A stretch of 64,000 bases of DNA, from NCBI GenBank assembly GCA_007376295.1, contig VMGB01000001.1, positions 186,001 to 250,000 on the forward strand. Direction: 5' to 3'. The stretch is from Parcubacteria group bacterium Gr01-1014_13 (GTDB taxonomy: Bacteria > Patescibacteria > ABY1 > Magasanikbacterales > GWA2-37-8). How positions within the stretch are numbered: position 1 is the stretch's first letter; each line of letters opens with the position of its first letter. Positions 22,902 through 32,040 of this stretch are shown piece after piece. The translations under genes and the position numbers were made by a program. The notes under the pieces were generated by a model. The model had not been told where the DNA came from and made no database searches. It saw only the letters and a list, made by a program, of their open reading frames with translations.

Positions 22902-23702
22902 ATGCTGCGTTTTAAAGCTAAAAATTACTTCTTTTTAGGGTTTATATTTTTGTTGCTGGTTTCTTTTCACTATTTGGGATGGCTAAATGGCCTGGAAAAC
23001 GGCGTTCGCGCTTTATTTATTCCAATTTCCACAAAAATAAATCGCTGGCGCTCGGCTTCGCAAGATTCTTACAACTATTTCTTCAACCAAAAAATGTTAG
23101 TGGATCAATACCATGCTTGTCTGGACAAAAGTCAAAATTCACAAGTAGCCGAAGCTAAATTGATTGAGCTGGAAAGAGAAAACGCTGAAATTAGAAAGCA
23201 GCTTAATTTTTTTCATCGCCGTAATTTTACGAGTGTAGCCGCCGATATTGTCGGCCAAAGTTCGGACAGCGTGGAAAAAATGGTAATAATTGATGTTGGT
23301 GATGCCGCCGGAATAAAACTTGGTCAGCCGGTGATTTCTGGAGATGGTATCCTTGTGGGTATTATCGCTAAAGTTGAAAAAAATATTTCCATGGTACGTT
23401 TGATAAATGACAATCAAAGTAAAATTGCCGCTACTATTTTAAATAAAAATAACAGTCTGGGGGTTGTTGAAGGCGGTTATGGACTAAGTGTACGAATGAA
23501 CTTTATCCCTAGAAACGAAGATGTGCTTCTCGGTGATAAAATTATTACCTCCGGTTTAGAAGAAACTATACCGCGCGGACTGTTCATCGGTGAAGTGGCA
23601 GTGGTTGAAAATGAAGCCTACCAACCGTTTCAACAAGCTGTTCTTACTACCGCCATTGATCTTTCGAAACTTACCATTGTCAGCGTTCTGATTTCTAACT
23701 AA
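22902..23702 (+). CDS. mreC: Rod shape-determining protein MreC
   Basis: Bitopic membrane protein linking MreB to PBP2. Seen: N-terminal helix (FFLGFIFLLLVSFHYLGWL), a coiled-coil stretch (ELERENAEIRKQLNFF) and the beta-domain signatures VIIDVGDAAGIKLGQPVISGDGILVG, NSLGVVEGG and GDKIITSGLEETIPRGLFIGEV (given in pieces). 266 residues. Eight nt after mreB. Confidence 0.93.
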   Translation: MLRFKAKNYFFLGFIFLLLVSFHYLGWLNGLENGVRALFIPISTKINRWRSASQDSYNYFFNQKMLVDQYHACLDKSQNSQVAEAKLIELERENAEIRKQLNFFHRRNFTSVAADIVGQSSDSVEKMVIIDVGDAAGIKLGQPVISGDGILVGIIAKVEKNISMVRLINDNQSKIAATILNKNNSLGVVEGGYGLSVRMNFIPRNEDVLLGDKIITSGLEETIPRGLFIGEVAVVENEAYQPFQQAVLTTAIDLSKLTIVSVLISN

Positions 23703-23707
23703 TACCT

Positions 23708-24250
23708 ATGCGATTACTCTGGAGAGCGCTTTCGCTTATTCTAACCATCTGGCTAATTCTGATAGCTCATATTTTTGTTGTAAACTTTTTACCTTTTCCG
23801 TTTAACTCTATAAATATTACATTTTCTTTATTATTGCTATTTTTAACGGTTAGTCAAAATAAAAAAATTATCTGGCTTGGTCTGATTACCTCTTATTTTT
23901 TGGAGTTATTCAGCGGCTCACCGTTTGGCATAGGTATGGCTGCCACTATTATCAGCCTGTTAGTAATAAATTGGTTTCAGCTAAATATTTTAACCAACCG
24001 CTCCGGGTATATAGTTTTGTTATCACTTCTTTTGGGTATAGCTCTGTATAGAATTTTGTTTGTTGCTTTTTTGGTTGTTTCCCGGTATTTCTTTCATCAA
24101 GAGTCGTTATCCTACAAACAAGTTATTGTCGACGCGGGCTGGGAAGTCTTGCTTTCTTCCGTGCTTTTATTTTTATTGCAATTAATTGGTTCGAAATTTA
24201 TAAAACGCTTCAACTCGACGCGTACAAAAACTGGAATAATTTATGGCTGA
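23708..24250 (+). CDS. mreD: Rod shape-determining protein MreD
   Basis: Five- or six-helix membrane protein of 180 residues; sequence poorly conserved, but position between mreC and mrdA and the motif LELFSGSPFGIGMAA (compare MreD D.x.G.P.G) support it. The stop overlaps the mrdA start by 8 nt. Partner of MreC in the elongasome. Confidence 0.85.
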   Translation: MRLLWRALSLILTIWLILIAHIFVVNFLPFPFNSINITFSLLLLFLTVSQNKKIIWLGLITSYFLELFSGSPFGIGMAATIISLLVINWFQLNILTNRSGYIVLLSLLLGIALYRILFVAFLVVSRYFFHQESLSYKQVIVDAGWEVLLSSVLLFLLQLIGSKFIKRFNSTRTKTGIIYG

Positions 24251-26210
24251 ACTGTTTAACATTTCCGAAGACAAAATACAGCATGGTGATCTGGAAGGAA
24301 AATACAACCATAATTGGGTGGAGGAGTCTTTTAATTTCGAAGCTAAAGCGGGAAAACAAGTTCCTATATCTCATACCAAAACCTATCTCGGAACCAGTAT
24401 TTTAAAAAAGAAGATTTTTTTTATGAGTTTGGTGGTAGCGATTGGATTGGGGATTATAGCCGCTAGGACCGCTTACCTGCAAATAGTTCGCGGAAGTCAC
24501 TATCGCGGTTTGGCCGAAGGAAACAGAATTCGTCTCCAGCCAATATTTTCCGAACGGGGGATAATCTACGATAGATTTCATACCGAACTGGTAGAAAATG
24601 TGCCTAATTTTTCTTTGACAATGATTCCGCAGGATCTGCCGCGTGATTTGAAAAAACGTGAAGCTATTATTGATACAGTCGTAAATCTAAGCGGGGTACC
24701 TAAGGAAAAAATTCAGGATTTGTTGAAAAGATATAGTTCTTACAGCTACGCTTCTTTAGTTGTTAAAGAAAATTTAGACTACCAATCAGCTCTGAAACTA
24801 TATATCCAAAGCTCTCAGCTCCCCGGTATATCCATAGAAAAAGGAAGTAAGCGCAAATACATTGCCGGCGATAGCGCAACCAGCAGCGTTTCTAGCGCTT
24901 CCCACTTTCTTGGTTACTTGGCAAAACTTAACGATGAAGAAATAGAAAAGTTAAAGGATAAAGGGTATTTGCTTTTTGATAACATAGGAAAAAGCGGTTT
25001 AGAAAAAACTTATGAATCGGATTTACGTGGTAAGTATGGTATTAAAAAAATAGAAGTTGATGCTTTAGGGCATGAACAAACTGTTCTCGCTGAAGAACCG
25101 CCTCAACCGGGCAAAAATTTAGTCTTGACTTTGGATTTGGAAGCTCAAAAAAAATTAGAGGAACTTCTGAAAAACATGCTGGTTAGAGCAAACAAAAAAA
25201 GAGCCGCCGCTGTCGCCATGGATCCGCGTGACGGATCTATTTTGGCTATGGTCAGCCTGCCTGCATTTGATAACAATGAATTTTCCGGAGGAATTACTCA
25301 AAAAAATTACAATACTTACATCAATAACCCCGATAACCCTTTGTTTAACCGGGCCATTGGTGGTACCTATCCTTCTGGCTCTACTGTTAAGCCAATAGTT
25401 TCTGCGGCTGCTCTGCAAGAAAAAATAATTACCGCTAACACTACTTTTTTAAGTACGGGTGGATTACAGCTTGGCGATCGTTTTTTTAGAGACTGGAAAC
25501 CTGGTGGCCATGGCACTACAGATGTCAAAAGAGCCTTGGCCTGGTCTGTTAATACTTTTTATTACTATATTGGCGGGGGATACAAAAGTTTTGTCGGGTT
25601 AGGCGTTGATAGGATTATAAAATACATGCAATACTTTGGTATTGCGCAAAAAAGTGGCATAGATATACCCGGTGAAGCCACCGGATTTGTACCTAGCAAG
25701 GAATGGAAATCAAAAACCAAGGGAGAAATTTGGTTTGTCGGAGATACCTATAATTTATCAATTGGACAGGGTGATTTATTGGTTACACCTTTACAAGTCG
25801 CGGTCTGGACAGCGGCGGTAGCCAATGGTGGCCAACTAGTTCAGCCCCATTTGGCAGATAAGCTAGAAGAGCCTGTAACCGACAAGGAAGTGTCTTTAAA
25901 GTTTAATAAACAGAGTGTGCCTATCTCGCCGGAAAACTTTGCTATAGTCCGCCAGGGCATGAAGGACTGCGTCTCCTACGGGAGTTGTCAGATGATGAAG
26001 AGCTTGCCATTTGCTTCAGGTGGAAAGACCGGTACGGCTCAATGGAACTCTAATAAAGAAAACCATGCATGGTTCACTGCTTTTGCCCCATTTGATTCCC
26101 CAAAAATAGTGGTCACCGTGCTCATTGAAGAAGGGGTAGAAGGAGCTGTAGTGGCCGAACCAGTGGCCAGGGATTTTCTTGCCTGGTGGGGTAAAAAATA
26201 CCCAAACTAA
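24243..26210 (+). CDS. mrdA: Penicillin-binding protein 2 (transpeptidase)
   Basis: D,D-transpeptidase crosslinking peptidoglycan during elongation. Seen: about 55 cytoplasmic residues, one membrane helix (FFMSLVVAIGLGIIAA), dimerisation domain with ERGIIYDR, then catalytic motifs SxxK in YPSGSTVKP (about residue 376), SVNT, and KTGTAQ near 595. 655 residues. The cytoplasmic N-terminal extension is longer than in E. coli. Last gene of the mre operon. Confidence 0.95.
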   Translation: MAELFNISEDKIQHGDLEGKYNHNWVEESFNFEAKAGKQVPISHTKTYLGTSILKKKIFFMSLVVAIGLGIIAARTAYLQIVRGSHYRGLAEGNRIRLQPIFSERGIIYDRFHTELVENVPNFSLTMIPQDLPRDLKKREAIIDTVVNLSGVPKEKIQDLLKRYSSYSYASLVVKENLDYQSALKLYIQSSQLPGISIEKGSKRKYIAGDSATSSVSSASHFLGYLAKLNDEEIEKLKDKGYLLFDNIGKSGLEKTYESDLRGKYGIKKIEVDALGHEQTVLAEEPPQPGKNLVLTLDLEAQKKLEELLKNMLVRANKKRAAAVAMDPRDGSILAMVSLPAFDNNEFSGGITQKNYNTYINNPDNPLFNRAIGGTYPSGSTVKPIVSAAALQEKIITANTTFLSTGGLQLGDRFFRDWKPGGHGTTDVKRALAWSVNTFYYYIGGGYKSFVGLGVDRIIKYMQYFGIAQKSGIDIPGEATGFVPSKEWKSKTKGEIWFVGDTYNLSIGQGDLLVTPLQVAVWTAAVANGGQLVQPHLADKLEEPVTDKEVSLKFNKQSVPISPENFAIVRQGMKDCVSYGSCQMMKSLPFASGGKTGTAQWNSNKENHAWFTAFAPFDSPKIVVTVLIEEGVEGAVVAEPVARDFLAWWGKKYPN

Positions 26211-26217
26211 TTCTTCT

Positions 26218-26246
26218 TTACTCGCCCCCATTAACTGTGTTATACT
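26218..26246 (+). promoter_or_regulatory. Candidate promoter of the greA-lysS run
   Basis: TATACT at 26241-26246 with only a weak -35 (TTACTC, 26218-26223) at 17 bp. It lies in the 85-nt gap before greA, the only gap of that size in the surrounding 10 kb. Confidence 0.35.
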
Positions 26247-26295
26247 TTTTATGATAATTACCCTTAATTTAAAGGGATAAGATTGCTATTTTCCT

Positions 26296-26766
26296 ATGAC
26301 AAATGACAAAGTTCAGTACCTCACGCCTCAAGGATTAGAAGACCTCAAAGAAGAATTTGAAATTTTAAAAAACAAAAAAATTCCGGACATTGCCAATCTT
26401 ATCGATGAAGCCAAACAGCAAGGCGATTTATCGGAAAATGCGGAATACCAACAAGCCAAAGAAGAAATGGCTTGGGCTCAAGGACGTTTGCAGGAACTAC
26501 GATATCTTTTGGATAATGCTCAAGTAATGGAATCGACGCAAAACAAACAGGATATGGTAATGGTCGGCAGTACGATTGTAATAAAAAATAGTACCACCAC
26601 AAAGTCTTATACTATTGTTGGTCCGCGCGAAGCCAGCCCTCTGGAAGGAAAAATTTCCAACGAATCTCCTTTGGGAGAATCTTTTCTGGGGCACAAAGTT
26701 GGTGATAAAGTTGTTGTTACTACGCCGGCTGGCAAACAAACTTATGAAATTTTAGAAATAAAGTGA
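26296..26766 (+). CDS. greA: Transcription elongation factor GreA
   Basis: Rescues backtracked RNA polymerase by stimulating transcript cleavage. Seen: YLTPQGLEDLKEEFEILKNKK, GDLSENAEYQQAKEE with the acidic tip of the coiled coil, and the C-terminal FKBP-like domain (YTIVGPREASP, ISNESPLGESFLGHKVGD). 156 residues, normal. Confidence 0.96.
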   Translation: MTNDKVQYLTPQGLEDLKEEFEILKNKKIPDIANLIDEAKQQGDLSENAEYQQAKEEMAWAQGRLQELRYLLDNAQVMESTQNKQDMVMVGSTIVIKNSTTTKSYTIVGPREASPLEGKISNESPLGESFLGHKVGDKVVVTTPAGKQTYEILEIK

Positions 26767-26770
26767 TAAT

Positions 26771-28234
26771 ATGTCAGATCAAATCAAAGAAGATGTAGTT
26801 CGATTAGAAAGGTTGGAGCACCTACGTTCTTTGGGGATTAATCCTTACCCAAGCAATACTGAAGATAGAATTTCCACTAAAGAAGCTCTGTCAAAACCGG
26901 AAAAAACCCAAGTAAAAGTTGCTGGCAGACTGATTTCCAAAAGAGAAATGGGGAAAATTAGTTTTTCTCATTTGAAAGACGAAAGCGGAAAAATCCAATT
27001 GGCTTTTTCAGAAAAAGAACTGGGGAAAGATAGTTATAAATTATTTATAAAATATTTTGATTTAGGTGATTTTCTCCATGTAGAGGGTGAGATTTTTGTA
27101 ACTCATAAAGGTGAGCTAAGTATTTTGGTAAAAAAATACGAACTTCTTACCAAGACGTTATTGCCGTTGCCGGAAAAATTTCATGGGTTAGCAGATATAG
27201 AAATAAGATACAGACAAAAATATCTGGATCTGATTGCAAACGAAGACTCAATGAAAATTGCTAAAACACGTAGTTTAATCGTACGCGAAATCAGAAAATA
27301 TTTTGATAATAATGGTTTTTTTGAAGTAGAGACTCCAGTTCTTCAGTCGTTATATGGCGGGGCAGCGGCTAAACCCTTTAAAACTCACCATAATGCCCTA
27401 GATATTCCACTTTTTCTTCGTATTGCCCCAGAACTATACTTAAAACGCCTGATTGTGGGCGGATTTGAAAAAGTATATGAAGTAGCTAAATGCTTCCGTA
27501 ATGAAGGTATAGACAACAATCATAATCCAGAATTTACTCAAGTAGAATTTTATTGGGCTTATGCAGATTACAATGACTTGATGAATTTGATAGAAGATTT
27601 GCTTCCCAAAGTTATTCAAGCCGCTGGTTTACCGCTCAAATTCAAAGCACATGACAAAGAAGTTGATTTTACCCCGCCTTACCCGCGTCAAACCATGCGA
27701 GAAATAATCAAGGAATACGCGAAAATTGATATTGAAGAATTTCCTGATCAAAAATCTTTGTATGCAAAAATAAAAAAATTAAATATTGAAGGCGTTGATG
27801 CTAAAACTGGTTATGGAAAAATGGTTGATGAAATATATAAGACTTATGCACGACCAAAAATTATCAATCCAGTTTTCATGATTGATCACCCGGTAGAACT
27901 TTCTCCATTAGCCAAACGCAAAACAGATAATCCAAAATATGTGGAACGCATGCAATTGGTTTGCGTTGGTGGTAATGAGTTATGCAATGGTTTTTCTGAA
28001 TTAAATGATCCGCTTGATCAAGAAGCAAGATTTAAAGATCAAGAACGTCTACATGCTGCCGGTGACGAAGAGAGTATGCCATACGATGAAGATTATATTA
28101 TCGCTCTTAAACACGGTATGCCGCCAACGGCTGGCTTGGGAATGGGTATAGATCGATTGGTAAAACTGCTCGTTGACGCTCCAAACCTAAAAGAAGTAAT
28201 ACTTTTTCCTATATTAAAACCAGAAAAGCAATAG
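26771..28234 (+). CDS. lysS: Lysyl-tRNA synthetase, class II
   Basis: Charges tRNA-Lys. N-terminal OB-fold (VKVAGRLISKREMGKISF), then the class II core: motif 2 EVAKCFRNEGIDNNHNPEFT and motif 3 GLGMGIDRLVKLL. 487 residues, typical. Four nt after greA, a common greA-lysS pairing. Confidence 0.97.
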   Translation: MSDQIKEDVVRLERLEHLRSLGINPYPSNTEDRISTKEALSKPEKTQVKVAGRLISKREMGKISFSHLKDESGKIQLAFSEKELGKDSYKLFIKYFDLGDFLHVEGEIFVTHKGELSILVKKYELLTKTLLPLPEKFHGLADIEIRYRQKYLDLIANEDSMKIAKTRSLIVREIRKYFDNNGFFEVETPVLQSLYGGAAAKPFKTHHNALDIPLFLRIAPELYLKRLIVGGFEKVYEVAKCFRNEGIDNNHNPEFTQVEFYWAYADYNDLMNLIEDLLPKVIQAAGLPLKFKAHDKEVDFTPPYPRQTMREIIKEYAKIDIEEFPDQKSLYAKIKKLNIEGVDAKTGYGKMVDEIYKTYARPKIINPVFMIDHPVELSPLAKRKTDNPKYVERMQLVCVGGNELCNGFSELNDPLDQEARFKDQERLHAAGDEESMPYDEDYIIALKHGMPPTAGLGMGIDRLVKLLVDAPNLKEVILFPILKPEKQ

Positions 28235-28236
28235 GT

Positions 28237-28656
28237 ATGAAAAAAGTGTTAGCTTTTGGTACTTTTGATATTTTGCATCCAGGACATATGCATGTGCTAG
28301 AGGCCGCTAAAAAACTGGGAGACCACCTAACGGTAATTATAGCCAGGGATGCTACAGTGCTAAAGGTAAAAGGACAAGAACCTGTATTCAACGAAAAAAC
28401 TAGGTTAAAGAATTTAAAAAAACTAAATATTGCCGACAAGGTGCGTCTTGGCAGTCTCGGAAATAAGTATCAGGTTATAATAGACGAAAAACCAGACATA
28501 ATTGCTTTGGGGTATGATCAAAAGTTTTTTGTGGACGATCTAAAAAATTTTGTCGGTAAAGATATTCGGATTGTGCGTTTAAAGTCGTATAAACCAAAAA
28601 TACATAAGAGTTCAAAGATGAGAGGCCTGTATGAGAAAAATTCTAATAGCCACTAG
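28237..28656 (+). CDS. Cytidylyltransferase-like nucleotidyltransferase
   Basis: HIGH-superfamily nucleotidyltransferase (139 residues). Seen: AFGTFDILHPGHMHVLEAA at the N-terminus and ALGYDQKFF. This arrangement fits glycerol-3-phosphate cytidylyltransferase (TagD) or archaeal-type FAD synthetase (RibL); the short length and GYDQ motif favour the RibL-like group. Substrate not resolved. The last 26 nt overlap the following gene. Confidence 0.85.
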   Translation: MKKVLAFGTFDILHPGHMHVLEAAKKLGDHLTVIIARDATVLKVKGQEPVFNEKTRLKNLKKLNIADKVRLGSLGNKYQVIIDEKPDIIALGYDQKFFVDDLKNFVGKDIRIVRLKSYKPKIHKSSKMRGLYEKNSNSH

Positions 28657-29662
28657 CAATATCGGAAAATTTACAGAAATTACTGCGGAATTAGAAGACC
28701 TGCAATTTAAGTTTGTTAATTTAAAAGATCTTAAATTAGATAAATTTGAAGTAGAAGAACCGCATAGCACTACTTGGCAAAATGCTTTAGAAAAAGCAAA
28801 GTTTTTTGCAAAAAAAAGCGGACTGCTTACCGTAGCTGAAGACACAGGTTTATTTGTAGATCACTTAGACGGAGCGCCAGGTGTAAAATCAAAACGTTAT
28901 GGCGCTACGAGTCTAGAAAGAAACGAAAAACTTTTGGCCGAATTAAAAAATGTTCCAGATGAAAAAAGAGGCGCTTATTTTGAAACCGCTGGCTGTATTT
29001 ATAATCCTGGCAATGATAATTTTTCCATTTTTATTGGTAAAGCACGGGGAGTAATCACAAAAAAAATTAATCAAGCATCAAGACAGGGTATGAGTTTTGA
29101 TTCTATTTTTTATTATCCACCTCTTAAAAAAACTTTTGCCGAACTATCGATGTTAGATAAAAATAGAGCGAGTCACCGCGGACAGATGGTTGTTCAATTA
29201 AAAATTTATTTAATGACTCACTATTCTTTAAAGCAAGTAATTTGTGCTGCCGGAATAATTGTTAAAGACCGTAAAATGTTAATGACCAAACGCCGTGATT
29301 TACGTCCAGCTTTTAATAATAAATGGGAATTTCCAGGCGGGGGAGTAGAGAATGGAGAAACTTTTGATGAAACTTTGTACAGAGAAGTAACTGAGGAAAC
29401 TGGTTATAAAATACAAAAAATAGAGCAACTACCTGATATTCTTACTGCCACAGCTCTTAACAGTAAGGAGAGTTATCAAGTACATCTTTTTATGTCTGTG
29501 TGTAAAATAAAATCAGGTAAATTTAATCCGGCTGATGCCGAAACTAGCGGACACGGTTGGTTTACTTATCAAGAAGCATTAAAAATGCCTATGTTACCGT
29601 TGAACAAAAAAGTTATTCAATCAACAGTAAATAAAAAAATATTAAAAAAATACATAGATTAA
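28631..29662 (+). CDS. Fusion: RdgB/HAM1 dITP/XTP pyrophosphatase + Nudix hydrolase
   Basis: Residues 1-195 are a RdgB/HAM1 pyrophosphatase (ILIATSNIGKFTEI, VAEDTGLFVDHLDGAPGV, SFDSIFYYP, KNRASHRGQ) removing dITP and XTP. Residues 198-343 are a Nudix hydrolase with a complete box, G-x5-E-x7-REVTEETGY around 235-258, preceded by KWEFPGG, a pattern common in 8-oxo-dGTP-type enzymes. The junction is in frame (QLKIYLMTHYSLKQVI), with no stop. Usual RdgB length is near 195, so this is a true two-domain house-cleaning protein. An internal ATG at the junction could also yield a free Nudix domain. Confidence 0.92.
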   Translation: MRKILIATSNIGKFTEITAELEDLQFKFVNLKDLKLDKFEVEEPHSTTWQNALEKAKFFAKKSGLLTVAEDTGLFVDHLDGAPGVKSKRYGATSLERNEKLLAELKNVPDEKRGAYFETAGCIYNPGNDNFSIFIGKARGVITKKINQASRQGMSFDSIFYYPPLKKTFAELSMLDKNRASHRGQMVVQLKIYLMTHYSLKQVICAAGIIVKDRKMLMTKRRDLRPAFNNKWEFPGGGVENGETFDETLYREVTEETGYKIQKIEQLPDILTATALNSKESYQVHLFMSVCKIKSGKFNPADAETSGHGWFTYQEALKMPMLPLNKKVIQSTVNKKILKKYID

Positions 29663-29665
29663 TAT

Positions 29666-30919
29666 ATGTTAGACATAAAATTTATCCGCGACAACAAAGA
29701 ATTGGTTAAAGAAAATTGCAAAAACCGCAATGTGAATATAGATATTGATCTATTGTTGAATTTGGATAATGAGAGGCGTGCCGGGTTAAAAGAAGTAGAA
29801 ACCCTGCGTGCTTTACGCAATAACAAATCCAAAGGTAAGCCAACTGAAGAAGAAATTGCTAAACTTCGTCAGGTGGGTGAAGAAATATCAGGATTAGAGA
29901 AAAAAATGGAAGATATTGAAAATAAATACCGTGAATTATTATACAAGGTCCCGAATCTTACCCACCCCGAAACTCCTATGGGAGGGGAGAGTGATTTTAA
30001 AGTTATTCATACTAGCGCTAGCCCAAAACCATTTAAATTTATTCCAAAAAATCACGAGGAATTAATGCTCAATCTTGATCTGATAGATTTTGAAAGAGGC
30101 GCCAAGGTAGCTGCTGCAAAATTTTATTTTTCTAAAAATAATTTAGTTCGCCTAAATCAGGCTTTATTAAATTACGGGATAGATATGCTGACCAAGAACG
30201 GATATACCTTGGTGGAAACTCCAGACGTAGCAAAAAATGAAATTTTGGCCGGGGTTGGTTTTAATCCCCGTGGTGAAGAAACTCAAGTTTATTCTCTAGA
30301 AAATACAGATTTAAGCTTAATTGGAACTGCGGAAATAACTATGGGTGGCTATCATGCCCAAGAGGTATTGGATTTAAGTAAAGGGCCAAAAAAATATGTA
30401 GCTTTATCACATTGTTTTCGAACCGAAGCTGGCGCTTACGGCAAAACCAATAAGGGTCTTTACCGAGTGCATCAATTTACAAAATTAGAGATGTTTATTT
30501 ACTGTAAACCTGAGGATAGTGAAAAAATGCATTTAGAATTGTTGAGCATGGAGAAAAAAATTGCTGACGGACTAAAGCTTCCTTATCGCGTAATCGAAGT
30601 GGCTAGTGGGGATTTAGGCGGCCCTGCATACAGAAAGTATGACATTGAAGCCTGGATGGTGATGAACGCAGAAAATGATCAACAGGGCGGATATGGTGAA
30701 ATAACTAGTACCAGTAATTGTACCGACTATCAATCTCGCAGACTAAATATAAAGTATCGTAAAGAAAATGGCGAAACCGAATTTATGCATACGCTAAATG
30801 GTACCGCTATAGTTACTAGTCGTTTTCCTTTAGCTATAGTAGAGAATTTCCAACAAAAAGACGGCAGTGTTTTAGTGCCAAAAGTTTTACAAAAGTATAC
30901 CGGATTTAAAAAATTGTAA
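29666..30919 (+). CDS. serS: Seryl-tRNA synthetase
   Basis: Charges tRNA-Ser. N-terminal coiled-coil arm (about residues 30-100), class II core with HCFRTEAGAYGKTNKGLYRV (motif 2) and NGTAIVTSRFPLAIVENFQ (motif 3). 417 residues. Three nt after the RdgB-Nudix fusion. Confidence 0.96.
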   Translation: MLDIKFIRDNKELVKENCKNRNVNIDIDLLLNLDNERRAGLKEVETLRALRNNKSKGKPTEEEIAKLRQVGEEISGLEKKMEDIENKYRELLYKVPNLTHPETPMGGESDFKVIHTSASPKPFKFIPKNHEELMLNLDLIDFERGAKVAAAKFYFSKNNLVRLNQALLNYGIDMLTKNGYTLVETPDVAKNEILAGVGFNPRGEETQVYSLENTDLSLIGTAEITMGGYHAQEVLDLSKGPKKYVALSHCFRTEAGAYGKTNKGLYRVHQFTKLEMFIYCKPEDSEKMHLELLSMEKKIADGLKLPYRVIEVASGDLGGPAYRKYDIEAWMVMNAENDQQGGYGEITSTSNCTDYQSRRLNIKYRKENGETEFMHTLNGTAIVTSRFPLAIVENFQQKDGSVLVPKVLQKYTGFKKL

Positions 30920-30936
30920 AAACAAAATAAAATAGT

Positions 30937-32040
30937 ATGCTTACCTGGCTCGAAATCAATTCTCGGGCTATTCAACATAATTTGCGACAGTTCAAAAAAA
31001 TTGCTGGTCGCAAGGTTTTGCTTATGCCAGTAATCAAAGCCAACGCGTATGGACACGGATTTTTAAACGTAGCCAAAATTTTACAAAAAAATAAGGAAAC
31101 AGACAGAGTTTGTGTGGCTAGCCTGGATGAAGCGCTGGAGCTGATAAAAAATAAACTTACCAAAAAACCAATAATGATTTTAAGCTTTTTTGATCAGGAT
31201 GAAAAAAAATTAGCTTTAACTATAAAAAATAATGTTATTTTTCCTTTATACAGCTTGGAAAATGCCGGACTGCTAAACAAAGTAGGGGAGAGTACGGGCA
31301 AGAAAGTAAAAGTGCATCTTAAAATAGATACCGGCGCTTCCAGATTAGGAATTTTACCGAGAGAAGCCTTGGATTTTATAGATAAATTAAAAAAATATAA
31401 AAAATTATATTTAGAAGGGATATGGAGCCACTTCGCTTCTAGTGAAGATGATTTTACTTATACCAAGAATCAGCACGAAATTTTTCAATCAGTTTGTAAA
31501 AATTTAAAAGACCGTAATATTTTTATTCCTATCAGACATATTGCTTGTTCGGCCGCAACGCTGAGTTATAAGTTTACCCATGAAAACGCTTTGCGTTTGG
31601 GCTTGAGTCTGTATGGTTTATACCCAAGCTCCAAAAATAGCGCTATTCAATTAAAACCGGCTTTATCCTGGTATACCGCTATAATTCAAGTAAAAACCTT
31701 GCCAACAGGCACTAAAATCGGTTATGGAGGCACTTATACGACTAAACGACCTACAAAAATAGCTGTTTTACCAGTGGGGTATTGGGATGGCTATGACCGC
31801 AGGCTTTCCAATCATGGGTATGTGCTTATCAAAGGCAAAAAATGTCCTATATTAGGCCGAATTTGTATGAATATCTGTATGGTAGATGTCACTAATCTAT
31901 CAGTAAAAGCAGGGGATAAAGTGGTGCTAGTAGGTAAAGATAAAACAAAGAATATTTCGGTTGATGATCTCGCCAAATGGTGCGGCACTATCAACTACGA
32001 AATAGTAGACAGAATCAATCCGTTACTACCAAGAGTATGA
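30937..32040 (+). CDS. alr: Alanine racemase
   Basis: PLP enzyme making D-alanine for peptidoglycan. Seen: PLP lysine K34 in PVIKANAYGHGF, DTGASRLGI, catalytic Tyr in IGYGGTYTT near 262, and VLPVGYWDGYDRRL, GRICMNICMVDVT. 367 residues. Its stop overlaps the ftsQ start (ATGA); ddl is at 34.1 kb, so D-Ala-D-Ala synthesis is complete in this window. Confidence 0.96.
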   Translation: MLTWLEINSRAIQHNLRQFKKIAGRKVLLMPVIKANAYGHGFLNVAKILQKNKETDRVCVASLDEALELIKNKLTKKPIMILSFFDQDEKKLALTIKNNVIFPLYSLENAGLLNKVGESTGKKVKVHLKIDTGASRLGILPREALDFIDKLKKYKKLYLEGIWSHFASSEDDFTYTKNQHEIFQSVCKNLKDRNIFIPIRHIACSAATLSYKFTHENALRLGLSLYGLYPSSKNSAIQLKPALSWYTAIIQVKTLPTGTKIGYGGTYTTKRPTKIAVLPVGYWDGYDRRLSNHGYVLIKGKKCPILGRICMNICMVDVTNLSVKAGDKVVLVGKDKTKNISVDDLAKWCGTINYEIVDRINPLLPRV

